NCBI GenBank assembly: GCA_963969495.1
Contig: OZ018326.1
Coordinates: forward strand, 153,016,306 to 153,080,305
Origin: Ceratothoa steindachneri
Lineage: Eukaryota; Arthropoda; Malacostraca; Isopoda; Cymothoidae
Reading direction: 5' to 3'
Length of the DNA: 64,000 nucleotides
The translations under genes and the position numbers were made by a program. This document shows positions 1 through 10,700 of the stretch, piece after piece. Below the pieces are notes generated by a model. The model was not told the origin of the DNA, searched no databases, and worked only from the letters and a program-made list of their open reading frames with translations. Within the stretch, counting starts at the first letter, position 1. Every line of letters starts with the position of its first letter.

Positions 1-304
1 GAGCTATTCATTGACATGGATAAGTAGAAGAAATAACTTGGATGTCCCTAAAATTGGAAAAAGAAATACAAGTTATGGCTCGAGGAAAAGCAGAAACGAA
101 CCCTTGAACTCGGCTTGCTGTTTCAGAGGTGCCCCACATGCGCATGCGTGGTGTGGGGACTCATTTCCTTCGGATAAAAACCGTACACCACTTTAAATAA
201 AGGGCTAACCAACGATTCCACCGACTCCAAAAATGATTTTTTTCACCACCGTTCGAAATAACTCTCTTATTTCACTCTTTGATTGATCCCCCTTATCCCT
301 GAAT
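1..304. other. Intergenic stretch, nothing recognised
   Basis: There is a 61-codon open frame on the plus strand (11-196), but I recognise no domain in it and it lacks repeat or codon features that would support a gene. The stretch leads directly into the mariner relic that starts near 305. Confidence 0.4.
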
Positions 305-960
305 TTGGATGGCCGGGGCCGCAGCACCCTCTGCCCCCTTTTAGCACGCTACTGTTTGGGCGCCCATGAGATTGATTTCGGGACAGAAAGAATTATTACG
401 AGAGATTCAAACTGGCTTCTTCGTTGCAAAATTAAGCGCAAAAATCAATGGCTTGATCGCAAACAGAAACCTATTTCTTCGCCTGGAGTGGTTTGTAACA
501 GCAAAATTCTATTCCTTGGATTTAGTCGGGAGCAAAAGGAGTTAATCGTTATGAGTTCCTTTATAATAAGCAAACAGTTACTGGAGACCTAACTGTTCAA
601 TAATTGCAACGTTCATATGAAGCTCTTGAAGAAAAACGTTCATCACTGGTCGACCGAATGGATGTAGTCTTCCTTCATGATAATAATGCACGTACAAACA
701 TACCATGTTTGACCAAAGGAAAAAAAGCGTTATAATAGTTTGGGAAGTTCTTCTTCCACATCCTTATTTCCCAGACCTTTCACCATGTGATTACGATTTA
801 CATTAGCCATTACAACATCACCTAAATGTCAAAGTTGACTTTGATGCGGATGTGGAAAAGGATATAAAATAATATATCCCATCAAAACAGTCATTTTTTC
901 AAGTAGGGACCAAGTGGGATAACATTGTCGATAAGGATGGAAATTACTTGTATGAATAAA
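305..960 (+). pseudogene. Mariner transposase relic
   Basis: This is a degenerate mariner-family DDE/D transposase, an enzyme that would cut and re-insert its own element. The first readable block (about 385-560) resembles the region after the first catalytic Asp, with ITRDSNW where active copies have a TGDEKW-type motif, so the first Asp is shifted or lost. A second block at about 655-720 reads VVFLHDNNAR, matching the HDNARPHT catalytic motif with one inserted residue. The end (about 910-958) reads KWDNIVDKDGNYLYE followed by a stop, the typical mariner C-terminus. Several frameshifts and stops lie between the blocks. The N-terminal helix-turn-helix region is not visible and I found no inverted ends. 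Family assignment is secure; the exact 5' limit is not. Confidence 0.75.
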
Positions 961-1221
961 TGTACTTTTTATATGTTAGAAATGATTTACTTTCCTTAAA
1001 AAATATTACATCCATTACTTAACCTAATACACATTGTAGGTCTATTACTGCGAAATAGATTTGTCTAAATATATACAAACTATTATAACAATACCGCTGC
1101 TTTAATATCACGCAAATAGGAGCAGGACGTCTCTCACGGCATGATAAGAGGATTGATTGATTATATATATAACCAGCAGCAGCATCTATCTATCTACCCT
1201 TCACATTTTTTGTTCCTTTAA

Positions 1222-1275
1222 GTCCCCCTCCTCAACGAGGTCCTTGTTGAGATTATTTATGTTAAGGAGGGGGAC
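1222..1275. repeat. Short inverted repeat (stem-loop)
   Basis: GTCCCCCTCCTCAAC (1222-1236) is almost the exact inverse of GTTAAGGAGGGGGAC (1261-1275), separated by 24 bases. The rest of 961-1317 is AT-rich with nothing recognisable. The hairpin sits just outside the left end of the transposon at 1318 and could be part of an unrelated small repeat. Confidence 0.5.
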
Positions 1276-1807
1276 GTTAAGATGGCCGCGGAGAAAACTG
1301 ATTTGATTACTATGTAGGTGCAATGGCGGATCCAGGATAAAAATTAGGGGGGAACTAACAAAACTAATTAATAATAATAATTAATACATACTAAAAAACT
1401 CTCCTCCGTCTGCGGAGTCTGAGAAAAGGGCATTGATAATAAACAACAGCATCTCATAAAGGAGTGAGCACTAACTCTCTCAGATCTCAAAAAGTTTTCA
1501 GACACCAGAAAATTATGAATTGCAGTTTTGGGACGTCAGCTAAGGTATAATACTTAATTTAATAACACTAACAAAAATTAACTTTTTGTCAACTACAAAG
1601 ATTAGAATAACATTTTTTTTAATGTAGTTTTATGTATAGATTTCAAAAATGGAAGTCATTTTTATCGAAATGACCGTTTTTTTGTAAGTTGCCAATTACT
1701 ATTTTTGTCAAATTTTGAAGATTTTAACGAATTTTACTCTTTTATTTCTTATTTTCAGGTTATTTAACTGAATAAAATATTAAATAAAAGCAACGATTTC
1801 AATTAAA

Positions 1808-2120
1808 ATGCTAAGAGGAGAGTGTAAAATTAGCCCAGATAAATTTTGCTACATATGCGGTTCAGTAACATTTAAAAAAAATCCAAGAAATATTTCTTCT
1901 CTAGTGAAAAAACTATATAATTTGTATTTTGGATGTAAAATTGACGACCAAGATATATCATGGGCACCACATATCTGTTGCACAACATGCTTTAATTCTT
2001 TATCAAAATGGTCTAAAGGAAAAATAAAAAGCCTTCAATTTGGCGTTCCAATGGTATAGCGAGAGCCTCAAGATCATGCCACTGAATGCTACTCGTATTT
2101 CTGTTTGGTAGACATACAAA
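1808..2120 (+). pseudogene. First part (probable exon 1) of transposase-like gene
   Basis: The frame starts with ATG at 1808 and encodes a cysteine-rich N-terminus with CYICG, an invariant-looking SWAPHICCTTC segment and the phrase FGVPMV. It resembles the N-terminus of a large family of uncharacterised arthropod and cnidarian repeat proteins. In that family the next residues are typically WREP; here the Trp codon is TAG (2057-2059), after which REPQDH and a Cys-rich CYSYFC block continue in the same frame. A GTAAGT at 2121 is a plausible splice donor, so the gene may have an intron ending near 2281. With the simplest donor and acceptor the frame is off by one base. This copy is therefore probably inactive. 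Confidence 0.6.
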
Positions 2121-2281
2121 GTAAGTAATTGTTTATTGTCAACTATATCTATATTTTGAAGTAGTATACTGTAATATTATTTTTTTTAAATATAAATTAA
2201 TTAAGTTTAGAACCACTTTATTGTAATCACACATATGTACATAACTTTAAATTTGATGCATATAATTTCCATACTTTTAAG

Positions 2282-3644
2282 TAAAACAACGAAGTGCGCT
2301 TCACCTGTGGTATATCCCAACCTTAGATCTGCTATTCGGCCTATACCTCACTCAAAAGACATTCCAGTAGCTGAACCACCTGCAGAAATTGTTTTGTCTA
2401 ACTCTGATGAATCAGATATGGAATTATGTGAACCAGAGACTGAAATTTATGTTCCTGAAACTGTTGATACTACTCCAAAACCTTTCTCACAACTTGATCT
2501 AGATGATCTTGTAAGAGATCTAAACTTAACAAAGCAACAGAGTGAATTACTGGCCTCGAGACTGAAAGAAAGAAATTTAGTAGCAGAAGATGTTCCAATT
2601 ACTAAGTTTCTCATTCGATCAAACAATTTACAAGACAAATTTTCATTTGACAACAATTTATGCTACTGTAATAATATTCCACGTCTCTTTGAAGAATTAT
2701 ATATACATTATCAACCCAGTCAATGGAGACTTTTCATTGACGCTTCTTTATATAATAATAAAGCCGTGCTTCTGCATAATGGAAATAAACTACCATCTAA
2801 ACCAGTAGCTCACTCAGTTGTTTTGAAAGAAACTTATGAGAATTTATATTTCTTTTTAAAAAGCATTAAATACAGTGAACATAAAGAGTTGATTTGTGCT
2901 GACCTTAAGGTAGTAGCCATTTTAAATGGCTTACAGTCAAGCTACACAAAATTCATGTGTTTTTTGTGCCAGTGGGACAGTAGAGCTCGGGGAGAACATT
3001 ACATACGCTCAGAATGGCCTTTAAGAGAAGAGACGAAAGTAGGTTGTCATAATGTCATACGTGAACCATTGGTTCCTAAGGAAAACATAATTTTGCCACC
3101 ACTTCACATAAAATTAGGTTTAATGAAACAATTTGTGAAAGCCTTAAAGCATGACCAGCCATCCTTCTTATATTTAAAAACAAAATTTCTTAAAATTAGT
3201 GATACTAAAATTAAAGAAGGAATCTTTGTTGGGCCTCAGATTCGACAACTTATGGTAGATAGTGAGTTTGAGGCAAAATTGAGCAAGCCAGAATTTGAGG
3301 CCTGGCATAGTTTCAAAGGTGTATGTAATGGTCTCCTTGGAAGGCACAAATCAGAAAATTACCACATTCTTGTTCAGAATTTGATTAGGTCTTATAATGA
3401 GTTTGGATGTAATATTTCACTAGAGGTGCATTTTTTGACTTCTCATATGTCTTTCTTTCCAGATAATCCAGCAGACGTCAGCGATGAGCATGGTGAAAGA
3501 TTCCACCAAGATTTTGCTACTATAGAAAATCGTTATAAAGGAAAATGGAGTCCTGCAATGCTTGCTAACTTCTGCTGGACCCTTCGCAGAGACAGACAAG
3601 ATTTTGTACCTAAAAAGAAGCCTAAATATTCTAAAAATATATGA
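2282..3644 (+). pseudogene. Main part (probable exon 2) of transposase-like protein
   Basis: A long open frame (uninterrupted from 2235) encodes about 450 residues. Reading from about 2283, it has a YPNLRSAIRPIPHS segment, an acidic linker, then a conserved core: LHNGNKLPSKPVAHSV, ICADLKVVAILNGLQ, CFLCQWDSRARGEHY, PPLHIKLGLMKQFVKAL, IKEGIFVGPQIRQ, and near the end DEHGERFHQDFATIE and CWTLRRD. These blocks match a widespread family of uncharacterised proteins multiplied in arthropod and Hydra genomes. The scattered D, H and E residues would suit a DDE-type nuclease, but I cannot assign the catalytic triad. Its position inside inverted ends, and the existence of a deletion derivative, support a transposase role. 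The upstream half has a nonsense codon. Confidence 0.7.
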
Positions 3645-3862
3645 CTATTGTATAGATTTCATCAATTTTGAAAAAATCTTTAAATCTTCATTATTTTTTT
3701 TAATATATTTTTATAATACCACACTCTGAAATGTATTAAAAGGACTTATTAATTTCTTTTGATGAATAAGCTTTTTGTTGCCACTTATCTTTGTACTTTT
3801 TGTCAAATAAAATAAAAATAATAACAAATATTTTATAGCTCTATATACTGAATAATCTAATC

Positions 3863-4322
3863 ATCATCGTCATCATCATCACTAACTCTATAATTTAAGA
3901 ACGGGATTTTTTTTAGTATTTGAATAATAATTTCATCTTAGTTTGGTTATGACTTATGTTTTTTTATCAAAGTTATTTCTAATAATTCTTTTATAATATC
4001 CTAAAACAAAATGGTGAAGTTTTGAAATAAAAATAAGTATCGAAACTTTGTGAATTTTCTGAAATTCAAAGATTACAAATGGTGAAGTTCAGAAAATTTA
4101 TTTTTATATATCTTCTTCTATAACTATATTTTAGCAACGTGATATTTTGAAAGGGGGGAAATTGAGTTTAGAGTTCCTTTTTAAAATTATTATAATTGGC
4201 GAAGTTCAGAAATTTTTTAAAAATCTAACCATGGCTGCTTTTTTTTATTTTAAATTTTAATTTTAGTAGCGAAGCGCAAGCTCACCCCATAGGGGGAAGT
4301 AGCGAAGCCATTGCCTGGTATT
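3863..4322 (+). repeat. R repeat family, copy 1 (longest)
   Basis: An AT-rich interspersed repeat that starts near ATCATCACTAACTCTATAAT and ends near GCCTGGTATT. It contains internal subrepeats of ATGGTGAAGTTCAGAAA type at about 4010, 4078 and 4197, then ACCATGGCTGCTTTTTTT, and a GC-richer 3' segment with GCGAAGC boxes. Other copies lie at 20537-20772, 22885-23190 and, inverted, at 36624-36895. No protein is encoded. The TC-like start and CTGG-like 3' end with a short hairpin upstream loosely recall non-autonomous Helitron-type elements, but that is tentative. Confidence 0.65.
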
Positions 4323-4492
4323 AATAAAACATTAAATGTGCAGATTACAAAAAACTGAAGTCATTTCATGAAAAATAACTCTTTCTGAATAGCAGAATAT
4401 AAGTATTGCTTAAAAATGACATAGACATAAACGGGCCTGAAATTTGGGAGTGGCAACAGCCCCTTTGCATCCCTCCCTGGATCTGCGCCTGT

Positions 4493-4779
4493 GTACGTAT
4501 ACAGTAATTGAATATACTCGGAATTATAATCACCATTTTAAGAAATCGTGGGCAATGATGCAGTCGGTGCTACTTCTTTGTGTGTAACATGAATGAGATC
4601 GAAATTCTAGAGTAAAAATTCATGTAGGTTGACGATGCCCTAGAGTAGACGGCGGAAGATTAGTGAGAGGAGATTCCGCCAAGGGGAGGTCGTTAGAGGA
4701 GATAGCAACTTTATTTCCAAGAGTTATCGATGGTAGGGGGCAGACAGAAGAAAAATAATTATTGAGGTGAGATTCTGGT
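4493..4779. other. Spacer without recognised gene
   Basis: Between the right end of the transposon and the minisatellite I see no ORF with recognisable content and no repeat shared with other parts of the window. Confidence 0.4.
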
Positions 4780-5352
4780 GGGGGGAATGCCGTCAGAAGG
4801 GGCAGTTACGCCAGAAGGGGCAGCAGTTACGTCAGAAGGGGGAGCAGTTACGTCAGAAGGGGCAGTTACGTCAGAAGGGGCAGCAGTTACGTCAGCAGGG
4901 GCAGTCAGGTCAAAAAGGGCAGCATTTAAGTCAGGAGGGGCAGCAGTTACGTCAGAAGAGGCAGCAGTTACGTCAGAAGGGGCAACAGTTATATCACAAA
5001 GGCCAGTTACGTCAGAAGAGGCAGCAGTTACGTCAGAAGGGGCAACAGTTATATCACAAAGGCCAGTTACGTCAGAAGAGGCAGCAGTTACGTCAGAAGG
5101 GGCAACAGTTATATCACAAAGGCCATTTACGTCAGAAGAGGCAGCAGTTACGTCCAAAGCGGCAGTAGTTAAGTCAAAAGGGGCAGTTACATCGGGAGAG
5201 GCAGCATTTGCGTTAGAAGCGGCCTCAGTTACGTCTGAAGTGGCAGCAGTTAAGTCCGACGGGACAGCAGTTACGTCAGCAGGGATAGTTACATCAGAAG
5301 GGGCAGCATTTACGTCAGAAGGAGCAGTTACGTCGACTAACGACAGACAGTA
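4780..5352 (+). repeat. 18/21-bp minisatellite with 60-bp higher-order repeat
   Basis: Tandem units of GCAGTTACGTCAGAAGGG type alternate between about 18 and 21 bases (an extra GCA triplet). Between roughly 4960 and 5150 the units are organised as a 60-bp block repeated three times almost perfectly, each containing CAACAGTTATATCACAAAGG. Because unit lengths are multiples of three, long open frames appear in several frames on both strands (for example 191 codons at 4778-5353, repeating AVTSEGA). I therefore treat these frames as by-products. TTACGTCA, the reverse complement of the CRE-like octamer TGACGTAA, occurs 13 times exactly. Confidence 0.85.
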
Positions 5353-5489
5353 GAAAAGTGGATTTGAAACTTAGCTGTGAAGACGATGTCAGTGAGCGAA
5401 GGATCGACAATGTGAATTTGAAGCGAGATGCAATGACGACGGTAGAGGACAGACAGCGGAAGGATAACAAGTCAAGAATTAGAGCCTAA

Positions 5490-6334
5490 GTTTAGTGTCT
5501 GAAATTATTTGTGTATGTCATGGTTTTGGTCGTAATTTCGTATTAATTGGCGGAATTGATTGTGTAGGGTCCTGCTTTGGCCGTGTTTTCCTATTTCGAG
5601 GCGGAATTTGATGTGTATTTTCGTGTTCTATTGGGTTTTCGGATTTACTGTCGGAATTAGCAGCGTCGTGTCGTTTTTTGGTAGTGTTTTCGGAATTACA
5701 GTCGGAATTAGTTGTTTTTGGTCGGACCGGGGTCGGATTTTGGTCGAGCTTTCGGATATACTGTCCGTATTAGTTGTGCAGGGTCGTGTTTGTGTCGTGT
5801 TTTCATATTTACTGGGGAGATTGGTTGATTAAGGTTGTGTTATAGTCATGTATTCGAATTGGTTTTGTATAGTCGGGTTTTGGTCGGGTTTTCGGAATTA
5901 CAGTCAGAATTAGTTGTTTGGGGTCGGGTCGGGGTCGGATTTTGGTCGAGTTTTTGGACATAGTGTCCGTATTTGTTGTGCAGGGTCATGTGTTTGTCTC
6001 GTTTTCCTATTTATTTGGGGATAGCATTATGGTCATGTCTTCGAATTGGTGGCGGAATTGGTCATGGTCGTGTTTTCGTATTACGTGGTGGAATTAATTG
6101 TGTTATGTCGTGTTTTTGCCTTGATTTTGAAAATAGTGGGGGAAATTTCTGTTCTTTACTCGTGTTTTCGGATTGACTGACGTAATTGGTCGTTTATGGT
6201 CGTGTTTTGGTCGTCCTTTCTGTTTTATTGGAGGAAACATTTATGTGTGGTCGTGTTTTGGCAATTTATGTCGGAATAAATTGTGTAGTGTCCTGTTTTG
6301 GTAGTGTTTTACGATTTTGAAACGGAATTTGGAA
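5490..6334 (+). repeat. G/T-rich satellite, block 1
   Basis: Degenerate tandem units of about 50 bases built around GGTCGTGTTTTCGGATTTA and GGCGGAATTGATTGTGTA. The plus strand is strongly G- and T-rich. The block shares its unit and its higher-order phrases (for example CTATTTCGAGGCGGAATTTG near 5591) with 7771-12822, so both are one array split by the CR1-like fragment. Hydrophobic frames here (such as 5560-5832) come from the TTT/GTT-rich unit and are not genes. Confidence 0.85.
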
Positions 6335-6356
6335 CAAACTTTCCCTTTTGGGTACC

Positions 6357-6902
6357 AAGCAAGACGATGAATCCGAAGTTCGACTTGTAGGGGATTCTAT
6401 TATTAGAGTCCAATTTGAAGAATTCTGCGTCAGAAAACCAACGAAACGGAGGAGATACTGTTAATTTGAAGGAAGAGTTGAGGATCTTGTCGATTCAATG
6501 GAAGATTTTACAAGTGTAGATACCCTAGACACAGCATATATAATAAATATCGGTACTAATAATGTTTTATCTACAAGGTCCGAGGAACTTCTAGCAAGGT
6601 ACCGCCAACTGATGAGGAAGCTGAAAGAAAGGAGTGTGAACGTGGTGTTTACAGGTATCCTTCCCAGAATAGGTGCGGCGAATGTTTTCTATGGAAGGGC
6701 ATCCTATATTAAAAACTCTCTAAAAGGTCTTTGCCAGGAAGAGGGAGTGTACTTCATCGATTTGTGGGATGATTTCTACGAACAAATAGAGCTATTCTGG
6801 CGAGACGGCCTTCATCTGAACGGGGTGGGAGTGGCAAGAATGGAAAGACTAATTAATAATTCTCTTGTAAATATTCGGACAGAACAGCATCGGAAAGCAG
6901 AG
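6357..6902 (+). pseudogene. CR1-type ORF1, SGNH-hydrolase (esterase) domain
   Basis: The three signature blocks of an SGNH hydrolase are in order and in one frame: VGDSIIR (about 6390-6410, catalytic Ser in GDS), INIGTNNV (about 6546-6570) and RDGLHLNGVG (about 6806-6835, with the D-x-x-H pair). One in-frame TAA (about 6461) separates the first block from the remaining 152-codon open frame at 6498-6956. In CR1-like elements this esterase forms part of the ORF1 protein that accompanies the RNA; its exact role is not known to me. The esterase architecture is clear. The copy is interrupted and lies inside satellite DNA. Confidence 0.75.
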
Positions 6903-6904
6903 AG

Positions 6905-7735
6905 CACATGTGGAAGAGTGGCTCACCACGCCGTAATAATAATGTACCCGTTCTAAAATCAAATTTATATGCCTACCACTCCAACGCGCCTAGTATTCGA
7001 AATAAGCTCTACGAATTTAAATGTTTGGTGCACTTACGCAGCTTCGATATTATAGTCAATATTATAGCAATAACGGAATCATGGGCGGAGACATCTAGGA
7101 GAGAATATATCGGTGAATTGCAACTACCAGTGTATAAATTAATTAATAAAGAACGTACACGCAAACGTGGTAGAGGAGTATTACTGTACACCAAAAATCA
7201 TATATAAGTTTAACCGAAATTAAATTTGACTCTCCCAAAGAAGTGGAAGTAGTATGCGCCGAAATAAAATCGAATGGTTTTCCAATAAATATCTTTGTAG
7301 TGTACAGACCCTCACCACAACAGATTGAGATTGTCACGGAATTATATAACTTTATTGGAAGTAACATTAAAAATAATTGCACTTTATTAATTGAGAATTT
7401 AAATTGTTGAAATATTATCTATGAAAAGTTAAATGCTGACGGGGAGGGGCAGAGGCCATTTGAGTTTATGGAAGAAAACTACTTAACACAATTAGCCAAT
7501 AAACCCACAGAGTGGGAAAGAGACGACGTAATTATAACTAACAAAGTTAATCTTATCTTAAGGAAGTTATAGGTTCCAGCGATCACAAATCAATAGAGTT
7601 CGATATTAATATAAATCGTAACAAGGAAAATAATGACATTAAAGTGGCAAATCTTAAACTTGCTGACTTTAATGGCTTCAACCGCCAGTTTTGAGAGATC
7701 AGGTGAGATTCAAAAATAGGAAATGTTAATCAGTG
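6905..7735 (+). pseudogene. CR1-type AP endonuclease domain, frameshifted
   Basis: The frame 6908-7207 has SNAPSIRNKLYEFKCLV, then IIAITESWAE with an inserted duplicate of the preceding residues, and GRGVLLYTKNH, which are the opening motifs of an AP-like endonuclease. Downstream, in shifted frames, I read VVCAEIKSNG, IFVVYRPSP and a damaged LLIENLNC where the GDFN motif should be. A further block has KPTEWERDD and a degenerate DHKSIEFDI. Active copies would nick target DNA here to prime reverse transcription. Multiple frameshifts and the altered GDFN show that it is dead. Confidence 0.7.
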
Positions 7736-7770
7736 CCGCTCCTTTTTCACTGAGCATTATAGAGAATTAA

Positions 7771-10700
7771 ATGAGTATTTCATGGTCATGTTTTCGGAAT
7801 TAGGTGCGGAAATGGTTGTATAGGATGGTGCTTTCGTCGTATTTTTTGGATTTAAGAATAGTATTTAATGTGTATGGTCAGGTATTGGGCCGGTTTTGGT
7901 CGTATTTTCAGATTTACTGTCAGAATAGGTTGATTAATGTCAGAGTTTTTTGGTCCTGTTTTCGTATTTAATGGGGGAAATTGGATAATTAGGGTGTTTG
8001 ATGGTCCTGTTTTCGGAATCAGTGGCGGAAATGGTTTTATAGGGTGAGGTTTTCGTCGTATTTTTGGATTTAAAGACAGTATTTTATGTGTATGGTCGGG
8101 TTTTCAGATTTATTGTCAGGATAGGTTGTTTAGTCTCTTTTTTCCTGTTTTCGTATTTAATGGGGGAATTGCATAATTAGGGTCGTTTATGGTCATGGTT
8201 TCGGAATTAGTGACGGAAATGGTTGTAGAAGGTGGTGTTTTCGTCATATTTAGATTTAAATACAGTATTTAATGTGTATGGTTAGGTATTGGTCGGGTTT
8301 TGATCGGGTTTTCAGATTTACTGTCAGAATAGGTTAATTAGTGTCGGAGTTTTTTGGTCCTGTTTTCGTATTTAATGGGGAAATTGAATAATTAGGGTCT
8401 TTGATGGTCCTGTTTCGAAATCAGTGGCGGAAATGATTGTATAGGGTGAGATTTTCCTCGTATTTTTTTATTTAAAGACAGTATTTTATATGTAGGGTTG
8501 GGTTTTGGTCGGGTTTTCAGATTTACTGTCGGAATATGTTGTTTAGTCTCGTTTTTTGTCCTGTTTTTGTATTTAAAAGTGTAATTGGATCATTAGGGTT
8601 TCGTTATGTTCATGTTTTCAGAACTAGTGGCTGAAATGGCTGCATAGGATGGTGTTTTCGTCGTATTTTTTTATTTAAAGACAGTATTTAATGTGTGTAC
8701 TCGGTTATTGGTCTGTTTTTCAGATTTACTGTCAGAATAGGTTGTTTAGTCTCGTTTTTTTTGTCCTGTTTTCATATTTAAAGGGGAAATTAGGTTATTA
8801 GTGTTTTTTATGTCCATGTTTTCGGAATTAGTGGCGGAAATGGTTGTATAGAGTGTTTTTTTCGTTTTATTTTTGGATATAAGGACAGTATTAACTGTGC
8901 ATAGTCGGGTTTACAGATTTACTTTCGGAATAGGTTGTTTAGTCTTTTTTTTTGTTCTGTTTTCGTATTTAAAGGAGTAATTGGATCATTAGGGTCTTGA
9001 TATGTTCATGTTTTCGAAACTAGTGGCGGAAATGGTTGTATAGGGTGGTGTTTTTGTCGTATTTTGGGATTTAAAGACAGAATCAGATTTGCATGGTCGG
9101 GTAATGGTCGTGTTTTGGTCGTGTTTTCGCAGTGACTCGCAATTGGTCGTGTTTTCAGGTTTAGTGACTGATTTTTTGTCTATGTCAAGGTTTTGGTCGT
9201 GTTTTTGTATTTTTTTTGGGGGGATGGGGGTAATTGATTGTGTAGGGGCCTGTTTTTGTCGTGTTTTCCTATTTAGGGACGGAATTCGTTATGGCTTCCC
9301 ATGTTTTGGTGTTTTTACGGATTTACTGTCAGACCTTGTAGTGTCGGATCGTGTTTTAGTCTTGTTTTCGGAATTTCAGTTAGAATTCCTTTTTTTTGTG
9401 GTATTTACTTCGGATTTTTGTCGTTTTTCTCGATATACGATCCCTATTAGTTGTACACGGTCGTGATTTTGTCCTGTTTTCATATTTAGTGGGGAATTGG
9501 TTGATTAAGGACGTGTTATGGTTATGTTTTCGAATTGGTGACGTAATTGGTTATGGTCGTTTTTTCGTATTAAGTTGTGGAATTGATTATGTTGTGCGGT
9601 GTTTTCTCATGTTTTCGGATAATGTGGTGAAATTTCTTATGTCTGCTCGTGTTTTGATCGTGCTTTCAGATTTATGAGGGGATTTGCTTGAGTAGGGTCG
9701 TGTTTTGGTTATGTTTTATTATATAGTGACAGTATTTGTTGTGTATGGTCGGGTTTTTCACGAATTTTTTTTTATTTACTGTAGGAAAAGAATCTGTAGG
9801 CTCGTTTTTTTGTCGTTTTTTCGTATTTATTTGGGGATTTGGTACATATGGGCCATATTATATTCATGTTTTCGGAATCAGTGAGAAAATTGTTGTGCAG
9901 GCTCGTGTTTTTGTCCTGTTTTCGTATATAGTGTTATAATTTCTTCATTAGGGTCGTGCTGTGGTAGTGTTTTCAGAAATGGTGGTGGACTTGTTTCTCT
10001 ATAGTCGTTTTTTTTTCTGTTTTTCGGATTACGTGGCGGAATTGATTGTGTTTGTCGTGTTTTGGCCATGTTTTCAGATATAGGGATGGAATTACTTTTG
10101 TCTCCTCGTGTTTTGGATGTGTTTTCAGATTTACTGATGGAAATGGTTGTTTATGTTCGTATTTTGGTCGGGTTTTTTTTGTTTTAATGGAGGAAATAGT
10201 TGTGTATGGTCGTGTTTAAGGATTAACTGGCGGAATTATTTGGAAAGTATTGAGTTTGTATAGTGTTTTTGGATTTATTCGCATCAGTATTTTTGTAAGG
10301 TCGTGTTTTCCGATTTCGTGGAGGAAAGGATTGTGTATGCCCGTGATTTGGTCGTGTTTTCGAAAATAGTGTTTAAATTGGTTGTGAAATGTCGTGTTTT
10401 GATCGTGCTTTCAGATTATTTGGCAGAAGTGTATGTGTAGGGTCGTGTTTTGGGAATGATAGACAGTATTTGTTGTGTATGGTCGTGTTTTGGACGGGGT
10501 TTGATCGTATTTTCAGATTTACTGTCAGAAAAGGTTGTTTATTCTATTTTTTGTCTATTTTTTTGGATCATTATGGTCGTATTATGGTCATGTTTTCGGA
10601 ATTAGTGGAGGAAATGGTTGCATAGGGTCGTGTTTTCGTCGTATTTCTGGATTTAAAGACAGTAGTTAATGTTTATTATCGGGTATTGGGCAGGTTTTGG

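Larger units (their letters stand above)
1318..4492 (+). mobile_element. DNA transposon with short inverted ends and a transposase-like gene
   Basis: The left end reads GCAATGGCGGATCCAGG (1320-1336) followed by a G-run. The right end, on the opposite strand, reads ACAGGCGCAGATCCAGGGAG (from about 4491 leftward). These form imperfect inverted ends of about 18 bases. Inside are a two-part gene (1808-3644) and an R-family repeat (3863-4322) that appears inserted later. A 180-bp element at 26214-26391 has the same ends plus a shared internal block (CGGAGTCTGAGAAAA-type at about 1410-1430), so it is an internal deletion derivative. I could not fix the target duplication. The transposon superfamily is not recognised from the ends alone. 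Confidence 0.65.
6335..7770 (+). mobile_element. CR1-like non-LTR fragment embedded in the satellite
   Basis: A non-satellite block carries an esterase-type ORF1 followed by the endonuclease part of ORF2, then ends abruptly. The order esterase ORF1 then AP-type endonuclease is characteristic of CR1-like elements. The reverse transcriptase is missing: the linker after the endonuclease reads into EHYRELNEYF and passes straight into satellite at about 7770. The left end also starts mid-element at about 6335. Both ends are therefore truncated. Confidence 0.75.

Noticed and set aside
4778..5353. 191-codon frame with AVTSEGA repeats as a possible repetitive protein
   Set aside because: Unit lengths are multiples of three, so several frames on both strands are open; nothing favours this one as a gene.
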